DNA of 64,000 bases from Erwinia piriflorinigrans CFBP 5888 (GCF_001050515.1 NZ_CAHS01000021.1:297496-361495); one strand, 5' to 3'. Counted from the first letter of the stretch, positions 9,119 through 19,045 are shown. Notes: a model not told the origin generated them from the letters alone. Made by a program: numbers and translations.

Positions 9119-9955
9119 TCGTGGTATCAATGCCAGTATGTCGATGTGTAAACCGATCAAATAAAAATATTCTTATGGCTGATTGAACATTCCCGATCGC
9201 CCTTCGTTGCGGAAAATTGCCGATGACTGGTTTAGCACCTGGCTCCGTTACCTGACTGCACCACCGAAAAATCAATAGCATCAACAGGTTCAGCGCGCGT
9301 TTATCTTTTTCACCCGGGTAAACGTGCCGCCATCAGCATCGCCATAACTTAACTATTTTTCAACGCTGCGTTGTTACGGTACTTCACACGTAAAGCGGTG
9401 GCCGATAAGCCTGATCACCTCGAAATAAGTATTAATCATACTTACCATTTAAGCCAATAACCCTGTCGTTAGTAGGCATTAGAGCTCATGTTACTTATTT
9501 TTAGCGATAGGCGATGCCGTCGGTATCCGTATCTTCAGCTGCTCTTTAAATCGTAAATTTGATTTACGGGTGGCATTTACGCACGAAGCACAGCACGAAT
9601 AGGGGCCTTAACGCATTTCACCCAGGCTTGACAAGTCGCCCCGCGGGGATGCAAAAACGAAGGGATGACGCCCACCAGCCAGCCCTCATAGCCAGCAATG
9701 TCGGAAATAATTGACTCCAGCCCAGTCGCCCTTCATCCCTTGTGTGTGACACATTCACGCTGAATGAAATCGCCACCGCTAGCGTGCCGAGCAGACCGTG
9801 GCCAGGCACCAGAATAAGCACGAAATATCAAAATTAAACGAAACGCCAATAGATTTGATGTAGCGCGCAGTGTTCCACAGGCGTTGCGGCACCATTTATC
9901 TCCACCATGTTCCAATAAACCCCTCCTCATTTACTTTTAGTTTCTCATTAAAACC
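9119..9955. other. Non-coding, probably decayed sequence
   Basis: About 840 bases without a believable gene. Short open stretches exist on both strands but are broken and unlike any family I know. One forward fragment near 9361-9460 looks protein-like (begins FNAALLRYFTRKAVADK) but ends after ~33 codons. A 9-base inverted repeat (AAGGGATGA at 9660, TCATCCCTT near 9732) is present. Most likely remains of deleted genes or of a mobile element. Confidence 0.45.
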
Positions 9956-10888
9956 ATGTCTGAAGCACTATTAAACCCACGCAGCGAAAGCGGATTTACG
10001 CTGTACTTAGCCCTGGTTACAGGAAGAATCACTCCCGACACGTTGTGGCATTCCCCCACTTATCGGGCCAAATTTTTGCTACGCTCGCTGGTGTTTCCAC
10101 GGGCCAGCATGCGCCACCTGCATCAGTTGGCGGTGCTGCCGGAAATGCGTCATGCGCTGAATATTCAGGCCACGCTGCCCGGTAAAATACACCGACCTTA
10201 TCTTTACCTGGGGTTATCCTCCTGCCAGCGCGCGCAGGCTTTAGGCCAGCATTACGCGTTTTTGCAGCAGCTTTCCCGTCACGCATTACGTCAGGCCATG
10301 CTGTCGCCGCAGCAAACTGAACTTGTTAGTTTCAGCGGTAAGGACGATACGCATTTCAAGGTGACTCTTGCCTGTAACGGTCGATGTGAACGCGAAGGCG
10401 AAGTCAATATGTCCCTCAGCTGTAATGATACGCTGTTGGCGATAGTGACGTTTTCGGTTATTCAGCGTGACGGACAGCGGGTATTACTTATTGGTGGAAT
10501 GCAGGGCGCACACAGCGAAACGCCTCACGAAACGATCCGCCTGGCGACCCGTTCCTGTTATGGGCTGTTTCCTAAACGTGTGCTGTTAGAGATGGTTTCA
10601 CTGCTGGCGCGTGCGACGGGGATCGGTGCTATTCAGGCGGTCAGTAATTGTGGGCACACCTATTACAGCCTCCGCTACCGCTACAAAAAGCGCGCCGTAT
10701 TCCTCGCCAGCTATGATGAATTCTGGCAGTCGCTGAACGCTGAAAAGGTGTCACGCCAGCTGTGGCAACTGCCGCTGGAGTTCGCTCAGAAGACAATGGA
10801 GGAGATCCCCAGTAAGAAACGTGCTGAGTATCGCCGCCGTTATGAACTGCTGGAGGATCTGCGCCAGCAGTTCACACGTTTTCACTAA
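9956..10888 (+). CDS. VirK/YbjX family protein (DUF535)
   Basis: 310-residue soluble protein of the VirK/YbjX (DUF535) family, linked in Shigella and Salmonella to virulence and resistance to antimicrobial peptides; the biochemical role is not established. Family landmarks visible are HLHQLAVLPEMRHAL in the first third, LSFSVIQRDG-like strand pairs, IGGMQGAHSETPHETIRLAT in the middle, and the C-terminal CGHTYYSLRYRYKKRA followed by a basic helical end. The ATG lacks a strong ribosome site. It converges with the DUF3828-type gene (6 bases apart). In E. coli ybjX lies elsewhere, so its location here is part of the accessory block. Confidence 0.85.
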   Translation: MSEALLNPRSESGFTLYLALVTGRITPDTLWHSPTYRAKFLLRSLVFPRASMRHLHQLAVLPEMRHALNIQATLPGKIHRPYLYLGLSSCQRAQALGQHYAFLQQLSRHALRQAMLSPQQTELVSFSGKDDTHFKVTLACNGRCEREGEVNMSLSCNDTLLAIVTFSVIQRDGQRVLLIGGMQGAHSETPHETIRLATRSCYGLFPKRVLLEMVSLLARATGIGAIQAVSNCGHTYYSLRYRYKKRAVFLASYDEFWQSLNAEKVSRQLWQLPLEFAQKTMEEIPSKKRAEYRRRYELLEDLRQQFTRFH

Positions 10889-10894
10889 CGGGAA

Positions 10895-11338
10895 CTATTG
10901 TTCAGAGGATTCCGGCTGGACTTCGTCGATTTTCCAGCCATCGCGCTCGTGGACCAGCGTCACCAGCAGATGCTGCCTGTCGCTGGGATCGCGCCCGAGC
11001 GTGACATCACCTGCCGCCCGCTTACCGCTATAGGTAAAACTGCTGACGCTGACGTTATTGACCCAGCCATCACTGTAGTCCTGATCCTGTAGAAAATAGT
11101 CGTCATCCATGCCGTCCGGGCTTTTAATCAGCAGGTTAATTTTTTGCAGCAACCGCTGGGTGACATACTCATTTAACAGCGGATCGTGTTCATCGATCGG
11201 ACTTTCTTCTTTACTCAGCGCCGTCAGATACCAGTTGTAAAAGGCCAGACTGGTGCTCTGAGGATCGTTATTATGCTCCGCCGCCGGCGCCCCAAAGGCG
11301 ACGATCGCTGTCACCAGCATCAGCAACCACTTTTTCAT
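10895..11338 (-). CDS. Exported protein, DUF3828/YbjP-like
   Basis: 147-residue protein with a clear signal peptide (MKKWLLMLVTAIVAFGAPAAEH, cleavage probably after PAA) but no lipobox, so predicted periplasmic. The mature part begins with STSLAFYNWYLTALSK and ends with a beta-rich region VTLVHERDGWKIDEV, the layout of DUF3828 proteins such as E. coli YbjP. Function unknown. The start ATG has GGAG 8 bases upstream; an earlier start three codons up lacks this. It converges on the VirK-like gene. Confidence 0.7.
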   Translation of the reverse strand: MKKWLLMLVTAIVAFGAPAAEHNNDPQSTSLAFYNWYLTALSKEESPIDEHDPLLNEYVTQRLLQKINLLIKSPDGMDDDYFLQDQDYSDGWVNNVSVSSFTYSGKRAAGDVTLGRDPSDRQHLLVTLVHERDGWKIDEVQPESSEQ

Positions 11339-11613
11339 GCAAACCACTCCGGATAACTCACGTCTTCATCCCCTTATCTATCATGCCTTCTGGTACGCCA
11401 GTGATTGTATTGAATTTAGCCGGCTAATCCACCTTCCCCCTCTACTTTGTGACTATTTTTAGTCATCGTTTATCGTAGATTAGGGGTGGACAGCCCCTTA
11501 TGCAGGCAAACGTTCCGCGAATGCCCCTCGAAAAATCACCTCGCTTCCCGTTCAAGCCCGCTGCCAGGGGTAGTGTGCTCCGGCTAGCCGTCGATATCAT
11601 GCTAAAGACCCGA

Positions 11614-14600
11614 TTAATCACTTCGCCCCATATCGCGCTCACCTCGGAAATGATGGTGCCAGGGGGTGGGAACTTTCCGTTTCCCGCCGCGCATTTCATA
11701 GAATGTGATGGCGTAACCGCCGTTCACACCGGGCTTCAGCGCCAGATAATTGATCCACAGATCCCTGAGCTGCCCCCCGGTATCCTTTACCCGCACCTGA
11801 ACACGCTTGCTGCTGGCATCGATCGCCAGCAGAGTGCCGTAGCGATCGTTTTGCGCAGCGGCGTCATCGCGGAACGTCAGCTGACGGGTGGTCGCTTCCA
11901 GCGTGCCTCTGCCTGTATTGACCACCGAACCCCAGGGACGCAAGTAGTTATTGTATCGCTGCCATTTATCATCGTTTCCTTCGACGTCATGTGCACTCTC
12001 CTGTTCTTCAGGCAGGCTATCCAGACGGTGGACTTCCAGCGGAATATCTCCCTTCGCAGCCATAAAGCTTGTGCGGTTTTCAAGCAGATCGTTGCTGCCG
12101 AGGTGCTGGTCACCACCGCGATAAAGCAACACACCATCACGATGGGTGAGCACCCCCGCCACTGACAGGTTCAAACAGTGCTGACTATGCAATGTACCGC
12201 CCTGGTTATCCAGCGTGCGAGCATTAAGGCTCAACGTTTCTCCACTCTGCACCAGCCCACCCTGATTCAGCAGAGCCAGCGCCGAACCGGCGCGTAAAGT
12301 GTCAGAATGAATGTGCAAATCGCCGTTGGCCTGAATATCGAACCCGGCCTGACCGCTGTTATCGAACTGTGCCACATTGAGCGCAAACATTCGGGTGGAG
12401 ACCAGCTGGCCGGCCCGGTTATTCAGCCTGGTCGCATTGAGCGTCAGCGTATCGCCGCTGTGCAGCTTATCTCGCTGATTATCTAGCGATCCGGCACGAT
12501 AAACGCCGACGCCCTTACTGTTCAGCCTGCCGTCCGCGTTGTCCAACTGCGCAGCCGCCAGGCTTAGCCCATCGTAGCTGCTGAAGACTCCCCAACGGTT
12601 AGCCACCTGCTCTGCGGCGATGTGCTGGTTGCCGTTGCTGCGTATGGCTCCCCTGTCGTTATCCAGTAACCCCATAATGCCCAGCCTGAGTTGCTGTCGG
12701 CTGTCCACGGCTCCAGCGGTATTGAGCAGCGACTGCGCGTTAAGCTGTAATCCTTCCCCGCTCTGCACTCTGCCGTGGCGGTTGTCCAGCGCCTGCTTCA
12801 AGTCCAGCCGCATCGCCTTCTGACTGTAGAACAGACCGCCCAGCTGGTTATCTGCCCTCTGGGCAGCCACGGTGAGCCTGCCGCCGGACAGTAGCTGCCC
12901 ATCCCGATTATCCAGATTGCCGCTAAAGGGCTCCCTGGCTGAACCTTTCAGGTTCAGCGGCCCCGTGGCGCTCAATTTTCCACTGCGATTATCGGTGTCT
13001 GACACGATGTGGAGATCCAAACCCCCGGCAGACTGCACCACGCCGTTGGCGTTATCCAGTACGGTTGCCGTGATCGCCGCATCCTCCAGGCTTTGGATTC
13101 GGCCCTCGCGATTGTTGATGTCGTCACTGACGGCGTCCCAGCCACCTTGACTGCCAATTCGTCCCTGCATATTGAAGATATGTGGCGCATGCAGCCTCTG
13201 TGAGCGTTTGCTAAAAATTCGGCCGCTGCCGTTATCCAGCCCGGCGGTGAAGTCCATTTCCAGGCTGTCGAGCGTATTAACGACCCCCTGTGCATTATGC
13301 AGATCGGCGGCGTGCACCACGGTACGGCCATTCCCGGTCAGCGTTCCCCCTTGGTTATTCCAGTCGCCTGCCAACCGTAACGAAAGCGCCTGCTGGCTTG
13401 ACACCATGCCGCGCTGGCGGTTGGTCAACTCCTTGCCCTGCAAGGAGAGGTCGCCTGCGCTTTGCAGCGAGCCGCCGTCATTATCCAGCCTGCTGGTCGT
13501 CCCGCCCTGCCAACTCAGACCCTGCTGCGCCGTGATCTTTCCACCCTGATTACTGACATCGCCAATGCTGTTCAGGATCATTTCGCCACCTGATTGCAAC
13601 CTGCCACCGTCGTTGTTGAAGCGACGGGCTGCCGCATTGACCTGGCTGCCGCCCTGCGCGGCTCCGCCACGGTTCTCCCAGTCGCCATCGGTACGCACAA
13701 CCAACGCCTCACCGGCCTCAAGCAGACCCTTTGTGTTGTCCAGCGCCAGTTTTATTGTCAGGTTGAGTTCCCGTAGCGCAATGATTTTGCCCAGCAGATT
13801 ACCCAACCGCTGTGCGGTCAGTTCCAGCCTTTCGCCGCTGATTGCGCCGCTATGATTATCTGCCGCCTCCGAGGCACGAAGCATCAGCCGCTTGCCGGAC
13901 AGTAGCCTGCCTTGATCATTGTCTATGGCCCGTGCGACAAGTGTCGTCGCGCTTCCTCCCTGTATCGTACCGCCACGGTTATTCACTTCGCCTCGGGTGC
14001 GTATATTCATGGCCTCACCGGCAGCCAGCAGCCCTTGCGCATTGTCCAGCGCCTTAACGGCGTACAGGTTCAATCCCTGGAGAGCAATGACGCTGCCCTG
14101 CGTATTGGCAAAATAGTGCGTGGTCAGATCGAGTCGCTGTGCACTGATTTCACCCGCGCGATTGTCCAGTCCCTGCCGGGTGGAAAGGTTCAGATCGCCC
14201 TGACCGATCAGCTGTCCCTGCACGTTATTGACGTGCTGCGTGGCGATTTGCAGCTGCCCGCCGTTGATGATGCCGGAGCCGTTATTAACGGCCCCCCCGA
14301 CATTGATGTTCAACAGAGCCCCCGACAGCAGCTCTCCGCGAGCGTTATGAATATCGCCGCCAACGGTCAGATTCAGTGCTAACCGGCTATAGACGCTGCC
14401 GTACTGGTTAGCCAGACTGCCGACGTCAAGCGTCAGATCGCCGTTGCTGCCCAGCTCGGCGTCACGATTATCCAGCGCGCCATGCAGCGCGAAACGGCTC
14501 TTTCCACTACCTTGTTGAGACCAGATGGCGTTCTGGTTGAACAGCCTGTTCGCATGAATATCCCACTGATTGGCGGTGATCTGCGCCTGCTGCGCCTCGA

Positions 14601-16050
14601 CATTGCCCGTTGTCTTAATGCCAAGTTTTCGGCTGTTCACCTTCGCCTGGCGCAGCACCACACCGCCAGACTGTGCGCTAATCATCGCCCGATCAGCCAC
14701 CAGCTGGCTCTGACTGATATCAATCCGGCGGCCGCTCAGATTCACGTCTTTGCGACTCAACAAGCTGCCGTTGACACGAATATCCTCCATGCTGGTCAGG
14801 GTCAAATCTGCTGTATCTATCAGCTGGTCGTTAGCATCGCTGCCGGACAGCAAATGCCCGCGACTGTGAATACCGCGATTGCCCTTGAGTTGTACGTCAC
14901 CTGCCGCCGACAGCGTACCGGACTGTTTCAGCGCACCGGTGCGGCTTACAACAGACAACCTGCTGCCGCTGTGCAACTTGCCGTGATGTTCGACATCGTC
15001 CCGGGCGGCAAAGCTAATCTCTCCGCCTGCCTGGGTCACCCCCTCCAGGTCTGCGGATTGCCAGACAAGTTTCCCTTCACTGCCAACGCTTAGCGTTTTG
15101 CCCGCCTGCAAACGCCCGCCCTGATTGCGAACCCCCACCCCGGCTTCGGTACCGACCATGCGGATATGGCCGCTGTACATGCCGCCCATCTGTCCCATGT
15201 CTATCGCCAGCTCGGGTGACTTGCCGTCAGCAGCTTGGGCGATAATGCGCTGACCGTCAGCACTGACATGATTGCGCCCTGCCACCACGGTAAGCTCTTT
15301 TTGCGCCCAGATCCCGGCATTCACCTCCACCGCACGCGCCAGCACATCGACATATTCGGTGTCATGGCGTGCGTCGCCATTCAATCCATCGCCTTCAATA
15401 CGTATCACGCCGCGCTCAACCGCGTGGCCTGCCAGACCGCCATCGGCTTTCAGCTGCGGCTTGCCGGTTGTCAACGTCATACGCCCGGCATTAATCGTGC
15501 CGCAACCGCTACACACAATCCCCGCAGGATTGGCGACAATCACCTGCGCACGCTTCCCTGCAACCTCAATAAAACCGCGCAGCTGGCTCGGATCAGGGCT
15601 GTTAACCTCATTGAGAATCACTTTTGCCGGAGTGGAATTGAGATTGGGGTTGCCCTGCACCATCCCGACCAACCGGGTTGACGTCGTCACGGCTGAGTTA
15701 TTGAGAACGATCCCTTTCTGACCAACGTCGAACTGCTGGTACTGGTTATGTGATACGCCAGCCTGATTGGGGGCGGTGATATTGACCTGCGGCACGCCAT
15801 TATGGGTGGTGATCACCTGCGGACGCTGGCCGGGTGTCGCCGCTCCGTCCGTCACAATGCCATCGGCCGCTGCCGGGCCGGTAAACAGCGCCAGTAACCG
15901 CACCAGGCTGCGAACCGTCATTAACGAGCGCGGTTCGCGAATATTACCGTACTGCCCTCGTTGATTAATGCGCCCGGGTGACCGTTTAGCCACTCCCCGC
16001 CGCGCTTTGCCAGCGCGGCTAAAGATAAAACGGTAACGGTGTTTAGTCAT
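11614..16050 (-). CDS. Two-partner secretion exoprotein, filamentous haemagglutinin family (short)
   Basis: TpsA-type surface or secreted protein, 1478 residues, exported through the outer membrane by the adjacent TpsB. The N-terminus is an extended signal region (TKHRYRFIFSRAGKARR, resembling the ESPR of large exoproteins, then a hydrophobic core ending GPAAADG). Next is the TPS secretion domain (about 60-330) with NPNLNSTPAKVILNEVNS and ANPAGIVCSGCGTINAGR. The rest is a ladder of ~20-residue haemagglutinin repeats of the LDNRxGxLxS type, predicted beta-helix. It ends after ~190 non-repeat residues with no recognised toxin or adhesin module. FhaB/CdiA relatives are commonly two or more times longer. 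The ATG at 16050 is preceded by AAGGA at 8 bases. Confidence 0.85.
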   Translation of the reverse strand: MTKHRYRFIFSRAGKARRGVAKRSPGRINQRGQYGNIREPRSLMTVRSLVRLLALFTGPAAADGIVTDGAATPGQRPQVITTHNGVPQVNITAPNQAGVSHNQYQQFDVGQKGIVLNNSAVTTSTRLVGMVQGNPNLNSTPAKVILNEVNSPDPSQLRGFIEVAGKRAQVIVANPAGIVCSGCGTINAGRMTLTTGKPQLKADGGLAGHAVERGVIRIEGDGLNGDARHDTEYVDVLARAVEVNAGIWAQKELTVVAGRNHVSADGQRIIAQAADGKSPELAIDMGQMGGMYSGHIRMVGTEAGVGVRNQGGRLQAGKTLSVGSEGKLVWQSADLEGVTQAGGEISFAARDDVEHHGKLHSGSRLSVVSRTGALKQSGTLSAAGDVQLKGNRGIHSRGHLLSGSDANDQLIDTADLTLTSMEDIRVNGSLLSRKDVNLSGRRIDISQSQLVADRAMISAQSGGVVLRQAKVNSRKLGIKTTGNVEAQQAQITANQWDIHANRLFNQNAIWSQQGSGKSRFALHGALDNRDAELGSNGDLTLDVGSLANQYGSVYSRLALNLTVGGDIHNARGELLSGALLNINVGGAVNNGSGIINGGQLQIATQHVNNVQGQLIGQGDLNLSTRQGLDNRAGEISAQRLDLTTHYFANTQGSVIALQGLNLYAVKALDNAQGLLAAGEAMNIRTRGEVNNRGGTIQGGSATTLVARAIDNDQGRLLSGKRLMLRASEAADNHSGAISGERLELTAQRLGNLLGKIIALRELNLTIKLALDNTKGLLEAGEALVVRTDGDWENRGGAAQGGSQVNAAARRFNNDGGRLQSGGEMILNSIGDVSNQGGKITAQQGLSWQGGTTSRLDNDGGSLQSAGDLSLQGKELTNRQRGMVSSQQALSLRLAGDWNNQGGTLTGNGRTVVHAADLHNAQGVVNTLDSLEMDFTAGLDNGSGRIFSKRSQRLHAPHIFNMQGRIGSQGGWDAVSDDINNREGRIQSLEDAAITATVLDNANGVVQSAGGLDLHIVSDTDNRSGKLSATGPLNLKGSAREPFSGNLDNRDGQLLSGGRLTVAAQRADNQLGGLFYSQKAMRLDLKQALDNRHGRVQSGEGLQLNAQSLLNTAGAVDSRQQLRLGIMGLLDNDRGAIRSNGNQHIAAEQVANRWGVFSSYDGLSLAAAQLDNADGRLNSKGVGVYRAGSLDNQRDKLHSGDTLTLNATRLNNRAGQLVSTRMFALNVAQFDNSGQAGFDIQANGDLHIHSDTLRAGSALALLNQGGLVQSGETLSLNARTLDNQGGTLHSQHCLNLSVAGVLTHRDGVLLYRGGDQHLGSNDLLENRTSFMAAKGDIPLEVHRLDSLPEEQESAHDVEGNDDKWQRYNNYLRPWGSVVNTGRGTLEATTRQLTFRDDAAAQNDRYGTLLAIDASSKRVQVRVKDTGGQLRDLWINYLALKPGVNGGYAITFYEMRGGKRKVPTPWHHHFRGERDMGRSD

Positions 16051-16118
16051 GATGTTCATCCTTGAAAGAGGGCTGTTATTTCAGTTTTAAGCGCCAGGCG
16101 TTGAACAAGTAGGGAGCG

Positions 16119-17846
16119 TCAAATTTCCATATTGATGCTGAAGCCTAAGACAGCAGATGAAGTGTGGAATGACCGTGGCTTAGCCAGTGGCGTACCGGTA
16201 AACAGCTCATAGCGGAGACGGTCCCACAGCGCGCCGCGTACGCCTAATGCACTGCCTGTCAGCTGATGTCCGGCCAGATAGCGGGTGCCCGCACCATCAA
16301 CACGCCCGTAATCAACAGCGGCGTAAATCTCATGCCCGCGAGCCAACACATCCCATGCCAGCTCGTTACGCCAGAGTATCCCCATTTCACCGGACAGCAT
16401 CTGTTCCCCGTCAAACCCACGTACCGTGTAACGCCCGGCGATCGCCATGCGATCCTGTGGCGTCAGCGCATAAAGACTCCACTGCCCGCGCAGGCTGGTG
16501 AAATAACGCCAGGGCTGGTCGTTCAGGGTGAAGGGCTGATTCAGGCTGATATTACCCAGCGCAACGCCGCTACGAGCGCTACCGCTGTGCGTATCCTCTT
16601 CAGGCGCCCGGAGAGCGCCTAATGCGGCGGTACCTCGCCGCCAGTTCAAACCCGCTTCCAGCGAAGCGGAACCCAGGTAGCTGCGCTGACTGAGGCCCAG
16701 TTCCCAGCCGGCGGTACGTCGCCGCTGCTGTTCAATATCTATATCATTGACTGCATTAGTAGAGTGACGCCGCCATACGCGCATACTGAGCGTGGTTTTG
16801 TGCTGCTGATTGCGAAACAGCAGGCGGGACAACGTGAACTGTACATTGTCACTCTTGCCCCGATAGGTCAGCACCTCGCTGGCGTTGGCGATATTCTGGT
16901 AATAGGTGTAGTGGTTGTAGTTGGCGGAAAAACCCCAGTAGCCAACGGGAAAGAAGTAATTCAGGGTATGAGAGCGATTACCGAACGGGCCGGGCTGCAA
17001 CAGATCCTTACCGATGTTGGCATAGAACAGATCGTTTTGAGCTAAGGGCGCATCCACCGCCAGCGTGGCGGAGCCGAGATAACGGCCGGTGCTCTCAGAA
17101 CCGCTGTCGTCCAGCCCCAGGTTAAGCCGCACCGGGCGGCTCTCTTTCCAACTTACAGACAGATCGCTGGTCGCATCCTGCTGGCCTGGCACAATGTGGA
17201 TATCGGCAGTGGCGCTGGGTACGCGGTTGAAATTCTCCAGACCTTGTTCAATCGCCCGCAGATTGAGAATTTCACCCGGCGAGACCGGGATCGCATTCCA
17301 CAGCCGCGCACGCCAGCCGATCGCATCCTCAAACTGGATATCGCCAATACGGCCGGGCAGCAGGGTCAACGTCAGTCCCCCTTTAGTCAGATCCTGTTCC
17401 TGCGCGATCGCTCGGGTTGTGACATAGCCTCTGGCGAGAACCGCGTTCTGTATCTTATTAATCATCAGCAGGATATGTTCGCCGTCCAGGCAAAGACCTT
17501 TCTCCTCTTCGGCGGCATCCAGCGCCCATTGAAAGCGGGCGGCGGAATCCCCCTCCAGGCGCAGCGTATTGATGGTAACGCAAGAACGTTCGTTGACGGG
17601 ATAATCAGGCAATGTCACTTCAGGGCGTGCTGGACGCACATCGCTTTCCGGGGCGTTTTGCTGTTGTAAGAGACGCTCGCGCATCTGTTGACGCTGCTTT
17701 TCCTGCGTGTCGAGGATAACCCCCTGCAAAATATCACTTTCGGATATCAACGCAGCCACGGAGGAAAGAGAAAAAATGAGTAAAATGCCGTTAAATACGG
17801 GAATAACGATCGTCAACCGTAATAAACGTAATGGTTCAGCTATCAA
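16119..17846 (-). CDS. Two-partner secretion transporter, ShlB/FhaC/HecB family
   Basis: Outer-membrane TpsB pore (Omp85 superfamily) that exports the exoprotein encoded 68 bases downstream. In 575 residues: N-terminal signal (about 1-33), a Gln-rich linker (QEKQRQQMRERLLQQQNA), two POTRA domains (about 80-235, with SCVTINTLRLEG and VTTRAIAQEQDLTKGGLTLTLLPGRI), then a 16-strand barrel with the family motif YTVRGFDGE on the plug loop and ending GFSINMEI. The reading frame opens at a TTG codon with only a weak GGA site, so the start is uncertain. Synteny with the exoprotein gene makes the pair certain. Confidence 0.9.
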   Translation of the reverse strand: MIAEPLRLLRLTIVIPVFNGILLIFSLSSVAALISESDILQGVILDTQEKQRQQMRERLLQQQNAPESDVRPARPEVTLPDYPVNERSCVTINTLRLEGDSAARFQWALDAAEEEKGLCLDGEHILLMINKIQNAVLARGYVTTRAIAQEQDLTKGGLTLTLLPGRIGDIQFEDAIGWRARLWNAIPVSPGEILNLRAIEQGLENFNRVPSATADIHIVPGQQDATSDLSVSWKESRPVRLNLGLDDSGSESTGRYLGSATLAVDAPLAQNDLFYANIGKDLLQPGPFGNRSHTLNYFFPVGYWGFSANYNHYTYYQNIANASEVLTYRGKSDNVQFTLSRLLFRNQQHKTTLSMRVWRRHSTNAVNDIDIEQQRRRTAGWELGLSQRSYLGSASLEAGLNWRRGTAALGALRAPEEDTHSGSARSGVALGNISLNQPFTLNDQPWRYFTSLRGQWSLYALTPQDRMAIAGRYTVRGFDGEQMLSGEMGILWRNELAWDVLARGHEIYAAVDYGRVDGAGTRYLAGHQLTGSALGVRGALWDRLRYELFTGTPLAKPRSFHTSSAVLGFSINMEI

Positions 17847-18227
17847 ATTGAAAATCCATTTTCACAAGCGAAACTTAATGTCAGTTTCAATAATTATCCA
17901 TTCGATCAATTAAAAAGCAAGATAACAATAGTTATTTTGGATTATTGGTATCAATACAAAAATAATCGTAAAAGGAAAGACTCTTTTTTTTCTTTTTACT
18001 CCAGCCGGGTCAGGACAAGTGTGAAATTATCTGGAAAAACTTTTATAAACAGCCAGAAAAGGAGATCGCTCAAAGATGCCCCTGCGCCCAACAAGAGCGA
18101 AGACAGTGAGCAGGGCGAAAATTTTTCGCATAAATATATTAATGGGACCAGGACAAAACGCACACCGGAAAATGGCGCTTATCGCGATCGCTGAAAGGTA
18201 TTTATCCTGTAGTTTATTTAATTAAAA
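17847..18227. other. AT-rich intergenic region upstream of the TPS operon
   Basis: About 380 bases of low GC that must contain the promoter of the TPS pair. A forward frame of 85 codons (17937-18194) has no family resemblance and is probably chance. No operator was recognised. Confidence 0.45.
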
Positions 18228-18251
18228 AAGCCTCCGATAAATCGGAGGCTT
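18228..18251 (-). terminator. Intrinsic terminator of ssb
   Basis: Perfect 11-base stem (AAGCCTCCGAT / ATCGGAGGCTT) with a 2-base loop, followed on the minus strand by TTTTTTAATT. It lies ~35 bases after the ssb stop. Confidence 0.93.
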
Positions 18252-18287
18252 ATGATTTATTCTTTACTCAATAATTATAGGGAAACG

Positions 18288-18833
18288 TCAGAACGGAATA
18301 TCGTCGTCAAAGTCGATTGGCGGCTCATTATTTGCTGGCGCGCTGTTCTGCTGTGGCTGCTGCTGCGGACGTGCCTGCTGTGTGCCGCCGCTAAACTGAT
18401 TGCCGCCCTGTGGCTGCTGTGGCTGGCCCCAGCCATTATTGTTGCCGCCGCTCTGACCACCGGCCGGTGCACCGCCGCCCTGGCCTTTCCCGCCCAACAT
18501 CTGCATGGTGCCACCCACGTTAACGACAACTTCAGTGGTGTACTTTTCAACGCCAGCCTGGTCAGTCCATTTACGGGTTTGCAGTGCGCCTTCAATATAA
18601 ACCTGAGAACCTTTGCGCAGGTACTCACCGGCCACTTCAGCCAGCTTGCCGAACAAGACCACACGGTGCCATTCGGTTTTTTCTTTGGTTTCACCGGTCT
18701 GCTTATCACGCCAGCTTTCGGACGTGGCCAGTGTGATGTTGGCAACGGCGCCGCCATTCGGCATGTAGCGGACTTCCGGATCCTGCCCCAGATTTCCCAC
18801 TAAAATTACTTTGTTTACGCCTCTGCTGGCCAT
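18288..18833 (-). CDS. ssb: Single-stranded DNA-binding protein SSB
   Basis: Homotetrameric protein that coats single-stranded DNA in replication, repair and recombination. 181 residues: OB fold (about 1-112, beginning [20 protein letters not shown]), a Gly/Gln/Asn-rich flexible linker (about 113-170), and the acidic partner-binding tip DFDDDIPF. A longer frame exists, but the ATG chosen gives the universal MASRGVNK start. Divergent from uvrA, as in E. coli. Confidence 0.97.
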   Translation of the reverse strand: MASRGVNKVILVGNLGQDPEVRYMPNGGAVANITLATSESWRDKQTGETKEKTEWHRVVLFGKLAEVAGEYLRKGSQVYIEGALQTRKWTDQAGVEKYTTEVVVNVGGTMQMLGGKGQGGGAPAGGQSGGNNNGWGQPQQPQGGNQFSGGTQQARPQQQPQQNSAPANNEPPIDFDDDIPF

Positions 18834-19029
18834 GATGCTGTCTCCGATTAATGTTCTTCTTAAAGTATACGTGCAAAATTCTATCATGTGACTTGTGATA
18901 AAGACACGCTATGACGGCGCAGTTTCAGGCTGCCATCGCAAAGTTGTTATTTTACTCGCTTCATTGCAGGCAGTGATGGAATGAGCATCGCAAAGGTTGT
19001 CTACCGGCATAGCACCTGCGGCCAAAACA

Positions 19030-19045
19030 CTGGTTATCCATTCAG
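19030..19045. promoter_or_regulatory. LexA (SOS) box in the ssb-uvrA interval
   Basis: CTGGTTATCCATTCAG agrees with the known E. coli uvrA box (CTGTATATTCATTCAG) at 13 of 16 positions and sits ~85 bases before the uvrA start. One half-site is CTGG rather than CTGT, so binding may be weak. It probably makes uvrA, and perhaps ssb, damage-inducible. Confidence 0.8.

Noticed and set aside
9618..9930. Two minus-strand frames of ~65 codons
   Set aside because: Overlap each other in different frames and resemble nothing known; treated as part of the decayed stretch.
11463..11699. 78-codon minus-strand frame overlapping the end of the exoprotein gene, possible frameshifted continuation
   Set aside because: No haemagglutinin-like repeat or known C-terminal module; it could not be supported as a continuation.
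12620..15721. Several open frames on the plus strand across the exoprotein gene
   Set aside because: They are antisense shadows of a repetitive, GC-rich coding region; no start signal or family resemblance.
17937..18194. 85-codon plus-strand frame between the TPS operon and ssb
   Set aside because: Basic, low-complexity sequence, no family, no good ribosome site; likely chance in AT-rich DNA.
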